In this document: positions 18,431 to 27,510 of the stretch, one piece after another | Layout of the letters: the number at the start of each line of letters is the position of its first letter | How positions within the stretch are numbered: position 1 is the first letter of the stretch | Assembly (NCBI RefSeq): GCF_900110375.1 | Contig: NZ_FODN01000004.1 | Location: 237,653-301,652, forward strand | Origin: Flavobacterium sinopsychrotolerans | GTDB lineage: Bacteria > Bacteroidota > Bacteroidia > Flavobacteriales > Flavobacteriaceae | Length of the DNA: 64,000 nt | Reading direction: 5' to 3' | The notes under the pieces: model-generated | What the model was told of the DNA's origin: nothing | Database searches by the model: none | Seen by the model: only the letters and a program-made list of their open reading frames with translations | Made by a program: the position numbers and the translations under genes

Positions 18431-20725
18431 ATGAACAAGAGCCATTTACTATATTTTATTTTTTTAGGATTGTTCATTTCCTCGTGCAGCAATACCAGAT
18501 TTTTGCCTGAAGGAGAACTGTTGTACACTGGTGCAAAAGTAACCGTAGAAGGAAAAGAAGTCTCTAAAAAAGAAAAAAAGGCATTAAAAACGGAATTAAA
18601 AGAAGTGGTTAGACCAAAACCTAATTCCTCGATTTTGGGATTAAGACCTAAACTATATATTTACAATCTGGCTGGGACGCCAAAGAAAGAAAAAGGATGG
18701 CGCTACTGGTTGAGAACTAAAGTCGGTGAAGCACCCGTTTTATACAGTCAAGTTGACTTAGAATACAACAAAAGTGTTTTGCAAAATTTTGCTGAAAACA
18801 GTGGCTATTTCAACACAAAAACATCGGCAGATTCAACCCGACATGGAAAAAAAGCAACCGCAGAATATAATGTAAAACCCGGAAAACAATATAAAATTAA
18901 AGAAGTAAAATTCCCTACGGATTCTTCCATAATTTCGACTGCAGTTCGCAATACCAGACGTAGAAGTTTGCTAAAAAAAGAAGAAGGCTACAGTCTTGAT
19001 GTCATCAAAGAAGAAAGAATTCGCATCGACGCCAGACTGAAGGAAAAAGGATTCTTCTATTTTAATCCGGATTATCTTAAAGTACAAGTGGACACAACTG
19101 TTGCAGATCATCAGGTGGATCTTATTGTAAAAGTAAAAGAGGAAGCTCCAAAACTGGCAGAGACGCCCTATAAAATTAATAAAATAATCGTTTACCCAAA
19201 CTATTCTATTGGCGCTGACAGTGTGAAAACCAATATGGATTCCATCAAAAAATACAATGATTTAACCATTATAGACCAAGAGAATTTATTTAAACCACGA
19301 ATTTTTGATCGAGCGCTATATTTCAAAAAGGAAGATTTATACAACCGTACCGATCATAATTTGTCCTTGAATAGATTGGTAAATCTGGGAACTTTCAAAT
19401 TCGTGAAAAATCAATTCAGGGTTTCTGATACTACAGGAAATTATCTTGATGCGTATTATTATTTGACGCCATTACCCAAAAAATCGATTCGTATGGAAGT
19501 ATTGGCAAAAACCAATTCTGCCAATTACACCGGAACCGAACTGAATGTAAACTGGAGCAATAGAAATGCATTTAGAGGAGCTGAATTGCTAACTATTTCT
19601 GCTTTTGGAGGTGTTGAGGTACAAGTTTCCGGGCAAAATAATGGATTTAACGTATACCGCATTGGAACCGAAGCAAATTTAGTTTGGCCAAGATTAGTAG
19701 CGCCTTTTAAACTAAATTCTCCAAGTGGTTTTGTTCCAAAAACGAAGGCAACATTAGGATATGAGTTCCAAAACAGAACCAAATTATATTCACTCCAAAC
19801 CTTCAAAGGTTCGTTTGGTTATTTATGGAAAGAAAATGAACGAAAAGAGCATTTATTCAATGTTACTGAGATTACGTATGCCAGTCCGCAAAATGTAACG
19901 CCGTTGTATCAAGAGCAAATTCTGGCCAATAAATCTTTAGAAAAGGTGATTGAAAAGCAATTAATATTTGGACCAACCTACTCCTACACCTATACTAATA
20001 CTTTAGAGAGAAGAAAGAAAAACACATTCTACTATAAAGGAACCATCGATTTAGCAGGAACCATTGCCGGATTAACTTCTGGAGCAAATATTCAAAAAGG
20101 AGATACCATTAAATTATTTGATGTTCCGTTTAGCCAATTTATAAAAATAGAAAACGATTTCAGACATTATTATAAATTAGGCCCCGATTCCCAACTGGCC
20201 AGCCGAATTATTGTAGGTGCCGGATTTGCTTACGGAAACTCAGCTGAAATGCCATTTATCAAGCAGTTTTTTATTGGTGGGACTAATAGTTTAAGAGCCT
20301 TTCGTGCACGTTCCATTGGCCCTGGAAGTTTTGATAGTGCTTCTGCAAATACCAATACTTTTTTACCAGATCAATCAGGAGATTTCAAACTGGAATTCAA
20401 TACTGAATACCGTGCAAAAATATATGGTTTAGTAAAAGGCGCTTTATTCCTGGATGCAGGAAATATATGGTTACTAAAAGAAAATACCGATAAACCCGGT
20501 GCAAAATTATCAAAAAAATTCCTGAATGAAATTGCCGTTGGAGCCGGAGCCGGATTACGTTTCGATTTCTCATTTCTGATTCTGAGAACAGATCTCGCCT
20601 TCCCAGTCCGGAAACCGTATTTGCCCGATGGCGACCGTTGGGTATTAGATCAAATCAATTTTGGAAGCGGTTCTTGGCGCAAAGAAAATTTGATTTTCAA
20701 CTTGGCCATTGGTTATCCTTTTTAA
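18431..20725 (+). CDS. tamL: TamL, lipoprotein BamA/TamA-family (Omp85) outer-membrane protein
   Basis: A 764-residue protein with signal peptide and lipobox LFISSC, followed by SNTRFLPEGELLYTGAKV, the start expected of the Bacteroidota TamA variant that is also a lipoprotein (TamL). POTRA-like modules fill about residues 30-330 (KIKEVKFPTDSSII, YKINKIIVYPNYSI). The C-terminal half is the Omp85 beta-barrel, with GGTNSLRAFRARSIGPGSF near residue 617 (the conserved barrel RGF-type motif) and a final FNLAIGYPF ending in Phe. I use the ATG at 18431; the codon before it is TTG. It pairs with TamB just upstream. Confidence 0.9.
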   Translation: MNKSHLLYFIFLGLFISSCSNTRFLPEGELLYTGAKVTVEGKEVSKKEKKALKTELKEVVRPKPNSSILGLRPKLYIYNLAGTPKKEKGWRYWLRTKVGEAPVLYSQVDLEYNKSVLQNFAENSGYFNTKTSADSTRHGKKATAEYNVKPGKQYKIKEVKFPTDSSIISTAVRNTRRRSLLKKEEGYSLDVIKEERIRIDARLKEKGFFYFNPDYLKVQVDTTVADHQVDLIVKVKEEAPKLAETPYKINKIIVYPNYSIGADSVKTNMDSIKKYNDLTIIDQENLFKPRIFDRALYFKKEDLYNRTDHNLSLNRLVNLGTFKFVKNQFRVSDTTGNYLDAYYYLTPLPKKSIRMEVLAKTNSANYTGTELNVNWSNRNAFRGAELLTISAFGGVEVQVSGQNNGFNVYRIGTEANLVWPRLVAPFKLNSPSGFVPKTKATLGYEFQNRTKLYSLQTFKGSFGYLWKENERKEHLFNVTEITYASPQNVTPLYQEQILANKSLEKVIEKQLIFGPTYSYTYTNTLERRKKNTFYYKGTIDLAGTIAGLTSGANIQKGDTIKLFDVPFSQFIKIENDFRHYYKLGPDSQLASRIIVGAGFAYGNSAEMPFIKQFFIGGTNSLRAFRARSIGPGSFDSASANTNTFLPDQSGDFKLEFNTEYRAKIYGLVKGALFLDAGNIWLLKENTDKPGAKLSKKFLNEIAVGAGAGLRFDFSFLILRTDLAFPVRKPYLPDGDRWVLDQINFGSGSWRKENLIFNLAIGYPF

Positions 20726-20786
20726 AAAAAACAATCTATCATAAAAACTAAACAAGTTTTTACAAAAAAATACCCTTAAAGAACTA

Positions 20787-20835
20787 TAGCCCCGAACGCA
20801 CGAATTTTTTAATTAGAATCGTGTCTTCGGGGCTA
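20787..20835. terminator. GC-rich hairpin after tamL
   Basis: TAGCCCCGAA...CACG (20787-20802) pairs with CGTG...TTCGGGGCTA (20820-20835) with two mismatches. It probably ends tamL transcription. Its end TTCGGGGCTA resembles the TATCGGGGCTA end of the palindromic elements at 2663 and 36980. Confidence 0.6.
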
Positions 20836-20955
20836 AAATTTACTTTTCTAAACCATCCATAATTCCATTTTTAGTTCACTGAAACAACAGCGATACATTT
20901 TTAGAAAAACCTATTTAATAATCTAATTTCAATCGGTATCATAGCAACATTCTAT

Positions 20956-20963
20956 TATATTTG
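20956..20963 (+). promoter_or_regulatory. -7 promoter box of sdaA
   Basis: TATATTTG is a perfect match to TAnnTTTG. No strong -33 TTTG is visible. Transcription would start near 20970, about 12 bases before the ATG at 20982. This also argues against the TTG at 20961 as the translation start. Confidence 0.6.
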
Positions 20964-20981
20964 CAGATAAAAAAATTTACG

Positions 20982-22415
20982 ATGAACATGGAGGAATGTA
21001 TCTCAGTTTTTGACATGCTAAAAATTGGTGTTGGACCATCGAGTTCTCATACACTTGGCCCTTGGAGAGCAGCAGAACGCTTTCTGGGTGAATTACGAAA
21101 CGAAAATTTTATTCATACTGTAAGCAGGGTAAAAATAGATTTATACGGTTCTCTTTCCTTAACCGGAAAAGGACATGCCACAGATTTAGCCGTAATGCTG
21201 GGTTTAAGTGGGCAAGATCCGGAATACATTCCTGTCGAAAATATTGATGTAATTATCAAATCCATTGAATCTAAAAACGAAATTAATTTAGGGAACGAAA
21301 AAATAATTCCTTTTTATTTCCTACAAGACATCGTTTTCAATAAAAACTTTCTTCCTTTTCATGCCAATGGAATGACTTTTACGGCGTATATGACGGATGA
21401 CAGCGAATACGTTTCCACCTTTTATTCTATTGGTGGCGGATTTGTGGTCAAAGAAGAACGCATCAACGCCAAAAAGAAAATTCAGATAAAATGTGCTTTT
21501 CCTTATCCGATTGAAAAAGCAGCAGAGCTATTGGATTATTGCAAAAAAGAAAACAAATCCATATCAGAAATCGTTTATGAAAACGAAAAATCGATGCGTA
21601 CTGAAGTCGTTATCGATCATGAATTGATACGCATTTGGAAGACAATGCTCGAATGCATGTACATAGGTTGCCATTCCGAAGGGATTCTTCCCGGCGGATT
21701 AAACGTGCGCCGACGTGCTTTTGATATGCACCAAAACCTCATCGGTTTAGCCAATTATGATTCGCCACAAACCTGGCTCGAAGAAATCAGGAAAACAGAA
21801 GTGAAATTTCGCCAAATCCTGAAATGGGTTTCCTGTTTTGCCCTTGCGGTAAATGAAGTAAACGCTGCTTTAGGACGTGTGGTTACTGCTCCTACGAACG
21901 GAAGTGCGGGTGTAATTCCTGCCGTTTTGATGTATTATTTAGTAATTGAAAACCACAATGCCGGAGAAAAAGAAATCAAACAATTCCTGATGGTTGCCGG
22001 AGAAATAGGAAGTATTTTCAAGAAAGGTTCTACAATATCCGCAGCAATGGGTGGTTGTCAGGCAGAAATAGGCGTTTCATCCTCGATGGCTGCTGCCGCT
22101 TTATGCGAATTGATGGGCGGAACTCCCGAACAGGTTTTAATGGCTGCCGAAATTGCTATGGAACATCACTTGGGATTGACCTGTGATCCTATTGCCGGCC
22201 TAGTTCAGATTCCGTGTATTGAAAGAAATACGATGGGCGCCATAAAAGCAATTAATGCTGCTGAACTAGCCCTAGAAACTGACCCAAAAAACGCAAAAGT
22301 ACCTTTGGACAAAGTGGTAGACACGATGTGGCAAACTGCCAAAGACATGAACAACAAGTACAAAGAAACCTCTGAAGGTGGATTAGCCATTGCCGTGAAT
22401 ATGGCGGATTGTTAA
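20982..22415 (+). CDS. sdaA: L-serine ammonia-lyase (L-serine dehydratase), single-chain iron-sulfur type
   Basis: A 477-residue cytoplasmic enzyme that deaminates L-serine to pyruvate and ammonia. The N-terminal beta domain begins [22 protein letters not shown], the family signature. The catalytic alpha domain has [18 protein letters not shown] and conserved Cys in [14 protein letters not shown] and [18 protein letters not shown], which ligate the oxygen-sensitive 4Fe-4S cluster. Length suits fused alpha-beta enzymes. It is monocistronic, with its own -7 box upstream. Confidence 0.95.
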   Translation: MNMEECISVFDMLKIGVGPSSSHTLGPWRAAERFLGELRNENFIHTVSRVKIDLYGSLSLTGKGHATDLAVMLGLSGQDPEYIPVENIDVIIKSIESKNEINLGNEKIIPFYFLQDIVFNKNFLPFHANGMTFTAYMTDDSEYVSTFYSIGGGFVVKEERINAKKKIQIKCAFPYPIEKAAELLDYCKKENKSISEIVYENEKSMRTEVVIDHELIRIWKTMLECMYIGCHSEGILPGGLNVRRRAFDMHQNLIGLANYDSPQTWLEEIRKTEVKFRQILKWVSCFALAVNEVNAALGRVVTAPTNGSAGVIPAVLMYYLVIENHNAGEKEIKQFLMVAGEIGSIFKKGSTISAAMGGCQAEIGVSSSMAAAALCELMGGTPEQVLMAAEIAMEHHLGLTCDPIAGLVQIPCIERNTMGAIKAINAAELALETDPKNAKVPLDKVVDTMWQTAKDMNNKYKETSEGGLAIAVNMADC

Positions 22416-22510
22416 ATCTATTTATTTTAAAATCGCTGTTTTTGTAGGGATAAAACGATATATTTGGTTTAATAAAAATCTTTTTTATTAAAAATAAAAT
22501 TGATAATACC

Positions 22511-22529
22511 AAAAAGCGAGATGCTTTTT
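22511..22529 (+). terminator. Small hairpin after sdaA
   Basis: AAAAAGC and GCTTTTT form a 7-base stem around GAGAT, with a T6 tract a few bases downstream (22536-22541). It is a weak but plausible terminator in the gap between sdaA and lgt. Confidence 0.4.
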
Positions 22530-22649
22530 CGTGTGTTTTTTAAGATGTAAAAAAATTATAATTCAATAGATTAGTTGAATTTAAAATTTTTGACCAAACC
22601 TGTGTTTATCAATTATGTGCTATACTATCAAAAATCGTAAATAGAAAAA

Positions 22650-23480
22650 ATGAATACAATAATTAATTGGAATGTTGACTCTGAGATTTTTTGGATCACT
22701 AATAGTTTTCCTGTAAAATATTACGGTTTATTTTTTGCCTGTGGATTACTTTTAGGATTTTATATTGTTAAACGCATTTATATTAAAGAAGATATCCCTG
22801 TTCAAGATTTAGACAACCTTTTAGTCTATATTGTATTTGGAACTCTTTTAGGCGCAAGACTTGGACATTGCTTTTTTTATGAGCCTGCTTATTTCTTAAA
22901 AAACCCAATAGAAATACTTTTACCAATCAAAAAAGTTGGCGAAACATATAAATTTATTGGATACGCTGGTTTAGCAAGTCACGGAGGAACAATTGGAGTG
23001 TTTTTTGCAATACTAATGTATTGCAAAAAGTTCAAAGTAAATATGCTATGGATTTTGGACAGAATTGCAATTGGAGTTCCAGTAACAGCCGCATTTATAA
23101 GATTTGGAAATTTTATGAATTCTGAAATCTATGGAAAACCAACAAATGGAAATTGGGGTGTAATTTTTCAAAAAGATGATTTTATTCCTAGACATCCAAC
23201 GCAACTCTACGAAGCGTTTTCCTACTTATTAATTTTTACAATTCTATTTATAATTTACAAATCAAAAATTGCAGCAAAAAATAATGGAATACTATTTGGC
23301 ATTTTTCTAACATTATTGTTTTTAGCGCGATTTATAATTGAATTCTTTAAAGAAAATCAAGTCGATTTTGAAAATGGAATGACATTGAATATGGGTCAAA
23401 TGTTAAGTATTCCATTTATATTAATTGGATTGATGATTATCATATGGAAATCAAGTACAGCACACAAGGATTTTGCATGA
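22650..23480 (+). CDS. lgt: Prolipoprotein diacylglyceryl transferase Lgt
   Basis: A 276-residue inner-membrane enzyme that transfers diacylglycerol from phosphatidylglycerol to the lipobox Cys of prolipoproteins. This is the first step of maturation for the several lipoproteins seen in this window. Seven membrane segments are evident. Family motifs: PVKYYGLFFACG at the start, GARLGHCFFYEP, SHGGTIG (the HGG motif) and the Lgt signature RFGNFMNSEIYGKPT near residue 151. Intact and normal length. Confidence 0.95.
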   Translation: MNTIINWNVDSEIFWITNSFPVKYYGLFFACGLLLGFYIVKRIYIKEDIPVQDLDNLLVYIVFGTLLGARLGHCFFYEPAYFLKNPIEILLPIKKVGETYKFIGYAGLASHGGTIGVFFAILMYCKKFKVNMLWILDRIAIGVPVTAAFIRFGNFMNSEIYGKPTNGNWGVIFQKDDFIPRHPTQLYEAFSYLLIFTILFIIYKSKIAAKNNGILFGIFLTLLFLARFIIEFFKENQVDFENGMTLNMGQMLSIPFILIGLMIIIWKSSTAHKDFA

Positions 23481-23670
23481 TTGCGGTTTAGGTCTGAAAA
23501 TTAAAAATGACATTGATTTATTGGTAACAAATTATTTTCCGAGTTTTGAACCAAACTTTGCTAAATATTAGAAATAGTTCTTTTATTTACATAACCTAAA
23601 TTTAAAATACATACACTCTAAAATCCAACTATTAATAGTAGATTTCATTACTATTTTTAAATCAAATACT

Positions 23671-23841
23671 ATGGAAATTAATTGGGTAATAGTTAGCATC
23701 GTAATCATCTGTGTGCTTATTTTGATTGTATTTATTATTAGAAAAAATCAAAAAGATAAAAAAGAGTATACTCATTTTTTAAATAATGATTTCAAAAAAG
23801 CAAAGGAAGAAGAATCAGATTTGAATGACGACACGTATTAA
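23671..23841 (+). CDS. Small single-pass membrane protein, 56 aa
   Basis: An ATG at 23671 opens 56 codons to TAA at 23839-23841. The product starts MEINWVIVSIVIICVLILIV, one hydrophobic helix. A charged cytoplasmic tail follows (RKNQKDKKEY, KKAKEEESDLNDD). This bitopic layout is common among short Flavobacterium membrane proteins of unknown role. It stands alone with a hairpin 40 bases after its stop. Confidence 0.6.
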   Translation: MEINWVIVSIVIICVLILIVFIIRKNQKDKKEYTHFLNNDFKKAKEEESDLNDDTY

Positions 23842-23880
23842 TTTGTATTGTTGCACTCTTTTGAAAGCTAGCAAAAATCA

Positions 23881-23926
23881 TTTCATTTTTCATGAAATAA
23901 AATTCATTATTTCATGAAAAGTGAAA
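23881..23926. terminator. Hairpin between convergent genes
   Basis: Arms 23881-23899 and 23908-23926 pair around an 8-base loop (core TTTTCATGAAATA / TATTTCATGAAAA) with one mismatch. It lies between the small membrane-protein gene and the minus-strand SnoaL-like gene, and can serve both. Confidence 0.6.
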
Positions 23927-23931
23927 CAATA

Positions 23932-24374
23932 CTACTTTCTTCTCGTATCAATAAGATGAACGATTTTCCATTCCGAAGTTTCGTAAGTATCTTTTTTGAA
24001 AAGCGTAAAGGCATTCACTCCTTTATGACTTAATTTACCATTCACGTAAAACTCATACGGCGTCCAAGCATGCGCCATACTTCCATCAATTTGGATGGAG
24101 TAACTCAGTATTTTTCGTGAAATTTCAATTCGGCAGGAATAGAAGCAATTGATTTAAAAAATGCTGTTGGTTTTTCATTGGATAATTTAGCTCCTTTTAT
24201 ATTCTCATTAATAGATTGTAAAATCATTGTTTCGTCGCAAAGAGCCTTTAATTTCAGAGTGTCTTTGGCATGAAAAGCCTCAAAAAAAGTTTCAATTACG
24301 TTTTGAATTTCTTGATTTTGAGCCTGAGAATTGGCCGATATGAACAATACTATCAATACTACTATTTTACGCAT
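23932..24374 (-). pseudogene. SnoaL/NTF2-like secreted protein, frameshifted
   Basis: The first 89 codons start MRKIVVLIVLFISANSQAQ (signal peptide). They continue VIETFFEAFHAKDTLKLKALCDE, typical of SnoaL-like / DUF4440 proteins, and then stop at FHEKY. The next frame carries straight on with LSYSIQIDGSMAHAWTPYEFYVNG and KIVHLIDTRRK to a TAG at 23934-23932. One missing A in the A5 run at 24115-24111 (minus strand) would restore a 147-residue protein reading FHEKILSYS. Either the gene is freshly broken or the homopolymer is a sequencing error. Confidence 0.75.
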
Positions 24375-24424
24375 AATTACTTTTCTTAAATTAATTGGTA
24401 CATTAAAAACATTACTGTTACATT

Positions 24425-24457
24425 TTTGAGTTAAAAATATACATTTTATTACCTTTA
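24425..24457 (+). promoter_or_regulatory. Bacteroidota-type promoter of panB
   Basis: TTTG at 24425-24428, a 21-base spacer and TACCTTTA at 24450-24457 fit TTTG-N19-TAnnTTTG with one change. The ATG follows 20 bases downstream. Confidence 0.6.
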
Positions 24458-24476
24458 CAATCTTAAAACAACAAAT

Positions 24477-25295
24477 ATGTCTGTCGCTAAAAAAGATTAT
24501 AAAAGGATTACTACAAAATCACTGATTGAAATGAAAGCCAATGGGGAGAAAATTTCCATGCTTACCGCATACGATTACACCATGGCAAAAATCGTTGATA
24601 CAGCCGGAATTGATGTAATCTTGGTGGGCGATTCCGCTTCGAATGTAATGGCTGGTCATGAAACCACCTTACCAATTACGTTGGACCAAATGATTTATCA
24701 CGCTTCCTCTGTGGTGAGAGCTATAGAAAGAGCATTGGTTGTGGTAGATTTACCTTTTGGAAGTTACCAATCAGATCCAAAAGAAGCCTTGCGTTCTGCC
24801 ATCCGAATCATGAAAGAAAGTGGTGGTCATGCCGTAAAACTGGAGGGTGGTAAAGAAATAAAAGACTCTATCAAGAAAATACTAAACGCAGGAATTCCGG
24901 TCATGGGACATTTGGGTTTAACGCCACAATCTATCTATAAATTTGGAACCTATACGGTTCGTGCAAAAGAAGAAGAAGAAGCGCATAAATTAATTGAAGA
25001 TGCCAAATTGCTTGAAAAACTGGGTTGTTTCGCCTTAGTTTTAGAAAAAATTCCGGCACATTTAGCCGAAAAAGTAGCTCAAAGTATTTCGATTCCAGTA
25101 ATTGGGATTGGTGCTGGTGGCGGTGTAGACGGACAAGTTTTAGTTATTCACGACATGTTAGGAATGAACAATGAATTTAGTCCGCGTTTCTTGAGAAGAT
25201 ACATGAATTTATACGAAGGAATGACAACTGCCATTGGTCAATATGTTGCGGATGTAAAATCAAGAGATTTTCCAAATGCGAATGAACAATATTAA
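24477..25295 (+). CDS. panB: 3-methyl-2-oxobutanoate hydroxymethyltransferase (ketopantoate hydroxymethyltransferase)
   Basis: A 272-residue cytoplasmic enzyme that makes ketopantoate from 2-oxoisovalerate and methylene-tetrahydrofolate, the first committed step of pantothenate and CoA synthesis. Motifs: [36 protein letters not shown] (the Mg-binding DS region), [10 protein letters not shown] and the catalytic-Glu segment LVLEKIPA. The end [22 protein letters not shown] is diagnostic. panC and panD are not adjacent. It has its own promoter, and an imperfect hairpin follows. Confidence 0.97.
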   Translation: MSVAKKDYKRITTKSLIEMKANGEKISMLTAYDYTMAKIVDTAGIDVILVGDSASNVMAGHETTLPITLDQMIYHASSVVRAIERALVVVDLPFGSYQSDPKEALRSAIRIMKESGGHAVKLEGGKEIKDSIKKILNAGIPVMGHLGLTPQSIYKFGTYTVRAKEEEEAHKLIEDAKLLEKLGCFALVLEKIPAHLAEKVAQSISIPVIGIGAGGGVDGQVLVIHDMLGMNNEFSPRFLRRYMNLYEGMTTAIGQYVADVKSRDFPNANEQY

Positions 25296-25308
25296 ATTTG
25301 ACTTCTTA

Positions 25309-25369
25309 GATTCTTAGACTTTTAGATTGCCAGATTCCATTTCTAAAAATCTAAGAAGTCTAAGAAATC
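25309..25369 (+). terminator. Imperfect AT-rich hairpin after panB
   Basis: GATTCTTAGACTTTTAGATT (25309-25328) pairs with bulges to AAAATCTAAGAAGTCTAAGA and its continuation (25346-25369). It lies in the 93-base gap between panB and the pseudouridine synthase gene, and either ends panB or forms a spacer of the AT-rich type common in Flavobacterium. Confidence 0.45.
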
Positions 25370-25388
25370 CAACCCTCTAAAAATCCAA

Positions 25389-26078
25389 ATGAAAATAGTT
25401 TCGAATAAAAACAACCTTCAAGTGCTACACGAAGACAACCATCTTATTGTGGTAAACAAGCGTGTAGGCGATATTGTGCAAGGTGATAAAACGGGTGATA
25501 AACCATTATCCGATGTGGTCAAAGAATACATCAAAGACAAATACAACAAACCTGGAGAAGTATTTCTGGGAGTCGTGCATCGTTTGGACCGTCCTACGAC
25601 CGGAATAGTCGTTTTTGCCCGCACCAGTAAAGCGTTGACGAGAATGAATGAGTTGTTCAGTAACCGTGAAACTCAAAAAACGTATTGGTGTATTGTGAAA
25701 AACAAACCTTCAAATACCGAGGATAAATTGGTCCATTTCCTGAAAAGAAACGAAAAAAACAACACTTCAAAAGCGCATTTAAAAGAAGTTCCGGACAGCA
25801 AATTAGCCAGTTTAGATTATAAAATCATTAAGGAACTCAATAATTATTTTGCGCTGGAAATTAATCTTCACACGGGAAGACACCATCAAATTCGGGCACA
25901 GCTCTCAGCTATTGGTTCACCCATAAAAGGCGATTTGAAATACGGTTTTGACCGAAGCAATCCGGATGGAGGAATCCATTTGCATGCTAGAAAATTAGTG
26001 TTCATCCATCCTGTCACTAAAGAAAACATAGAAATTACAGCACCCGTACCAGATGATGTGATTTGGAATGCTATTTAA
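25389..26078 (+). CDS. RluA-family RNA pseudouridine synthase
   Basis: A 229-residue enzyme that isomerises uridine to pseudouridine in RNA. It has the catalytic motif VVHRLDRPTTGIVVFARTSKAL with the active-site Asp in HRLD, the downstream INLHTGRHHQIRAQL segment, and GDLKYGFDRSNPDGGIHLHARKLVF. There is no S4 domain, so it is a compact RluA-type protein whose RNA target cannot be named. It is distinct from the TruC-like paralogue at 39321-40019. Confidence 0.9.
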   Translation: MKIVSNKNNLQVLHEDNHLIVVNKRVGDIVQGDKTGDKPLSDVVKEYIKDKYNKPGEVFLGVVHRLDRPTTGIVVFARTSKALTRMNELFSNRETQKTYWCIVKNKPSNTEDKLVHFLKRNEKNNTSKAHLKEVPDSKLASLDYKIIKELNNYFALEINLHTGRHHQIRAQLSAIGSPIKGDLKYGFDRSNPDGGIHLHARKLVFIHPVTKENIEITAPVPDDVIWNAI

Positions 26079-26142
26079 TCCTAAAAAACAGTATTTTACT
26101 TTTATACATTGACAAACCTAAAACTTCACAAAACCAACTTTT

Positions 26143-27483
26143 ATGAAAAAACAATACCTTATTTTTTGTTTCATTTCCTTTTTGAACATGTCTGCTCAAG
26201 ACCATTTTTCAGGAATAAACCTGTCTAACAGAGTAGGATTACTTAATGCCAGTGTCAATCCGGCAGAACTTTCTAATTTAAGTTCTAAATATGAAGTAAA
26301 TCTTTTTTCTGCGAGTGTAAATGTTGCTAATGATAAAATAGGTTTTAGCGATATTATTAATGGAGAAAATATTGAAGATTTATTATTTAAAGGAAATGAC
26401 CCTGTAAATATGCGTATTGATGCAGAAGTTTATGGCCCAGGTTTTGCCATGAGATGGAACAAATGGGCATTCGGTTTTTCAACAAAAGCAGCTGCAAAAT
26501 TAAATTTTATAGATATTGATCCAAAACTTGCCGATGCGATTAATTCCAATAATATTGTTGGCTCTTCAACGGTAAGCAATAATTACAATCAACGTTTAAA
26601 CGGGACAAGTTGGGGAGAAGTGGGATTTTCAGTATCAAGAAATATATTCGAAAATGAAAAACATAAATTCAATGCGGGTGCAACTCTAAAATTATTATTC
26701 CCAGGTTCTTACACTAATTTAGGGGTAGATAAATTTGCGGGAACCATCAACAACATTGGTGCAGAAGCTTATTTAAATGATTCACAAGCTAACATCAACA
26801 TCGCTTATTCAGGAAACTTCAATGACGGTTTTACTGATTTCAATAATTATTCAGAATCTGTTTTTGGAAAATTAAACGGAGTGGCAACAGATTTTGGTGT
26901 AAATTACCAATGGAAAGATAAAGACAGTTACAAATTAAATGCAGGTTTGGCGGTACGAAACATTGGTGGAATGACTTTTGAGGATGATGCAAATTCATCC
27001 ACTGATTACGCATTAAATATACAATCTACACTAGCAAATCCAAATGGTTTAGCTCTAAGCCAATTTCAAGATGCTACTAATTTACAAGAAGTGGAAACGA
27101 TTTTACAAAACGATGGTTATCTAACTAAGACTGAATCCAATCAAAGCTTTAAGATAAACCTACCTACTGTTTTCTCTGCTTATGCAGATATAAAAGTAAT
27201 TCCTAAACTTTTTGTTGCACTTTATACACAACAAAAACTCGGGGATGATAATAAAGACAATCAAATAACAACTCAAAATGTAGTTTCGATTACACCACGG
27301 TTTTCATTAAAAAACTATGAAATTTATTCGTCTTGGGCTGACAATGAAATTTCTGGAATAACCGGCGGTTTCGGATTTAGAGTATACGGTTTTTATATGG
27401 GATCGAGTTCTGTAATAACAGCTTTAACAAGTGACTCGAAACAAGCTGATTTTTATATAGGATACAGACTTGGATTAAAATAA
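26143..27483 (+). CDS. Predicted outer-membrane beta-barrel protein (DUF5723-like)
   Basis: A 446-residue exported protein with signal peptide MKKQYLIFCFISFLNMSAQ. The start of the mature part (GLLNASVNPAELSNLSSKYEVNLFSASVNV) is what I expect of DUF5723 proteins of Bacteroidota. Alternating beta-strand patterns continue throughout (FAMRWNKWAFGFSTKAAAKL, SYKLNAGLAVRNIGG). The end FYIGYRLGLK resembles a barrel closing strand, though without a terminal Phe. The function of the family is unknown. It starts a same-strand run with the ALDH 27 bases downstream. Confidence 0.75.
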   Translation: MKKQYLIFCFISFLNMSAQDHFSGINLSNRVGLLNASVNPAELSNLSSKYEVNLFSASVNVANDKIGFSDIINGENIEDLLFKGNDPVNMRIDAEVYGPGFAMRWNKWAFGFSTKAAAKLNFIDIDPKLADAINSNNIVGSSTVSNNYNQRLNGTSWGEVGFSVSRNIFENEKHKFNAGATLKLLFPGSYTNLGVDKFAGTINNIGAEAYLNDSQANINIAYSGNFNDGFTDFNNYSESVFGKLNGVATDFGVNYQWKDKDSYKLNAGLAVRNIGGMTFEDDANSSTDYALNIQSTLANPNGLALSQFQDATNLQEVETILQNDGYLTKTESNQSFKINLPTVFSAYADIKVIPKLFVALYTQQKLGDDNKDNQITTQNVVSITPRFSLKNYEIYSSWADNEISGITGGFGFRVYGFYMGSSSVITALTSDSKQADFYIGYRLGLK

Positions 27484-27510
27484 CGGTTCCACAAATTTTA
27501 AAATCAAACT

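Noticed and set aside
20961..20981. TTG as start of the serine dehydratase gene
   Set aside because: It falls inside the TATATTTG promoter box; the ATG at 20982 fits the family N terminus.
22441..22466. TTTG plus TATATTTG as a promoter for lgt
   Set aside because: The spacer is only 14 bases, and a terminator-like hairpin (22511-22529) lies between it and lgt.
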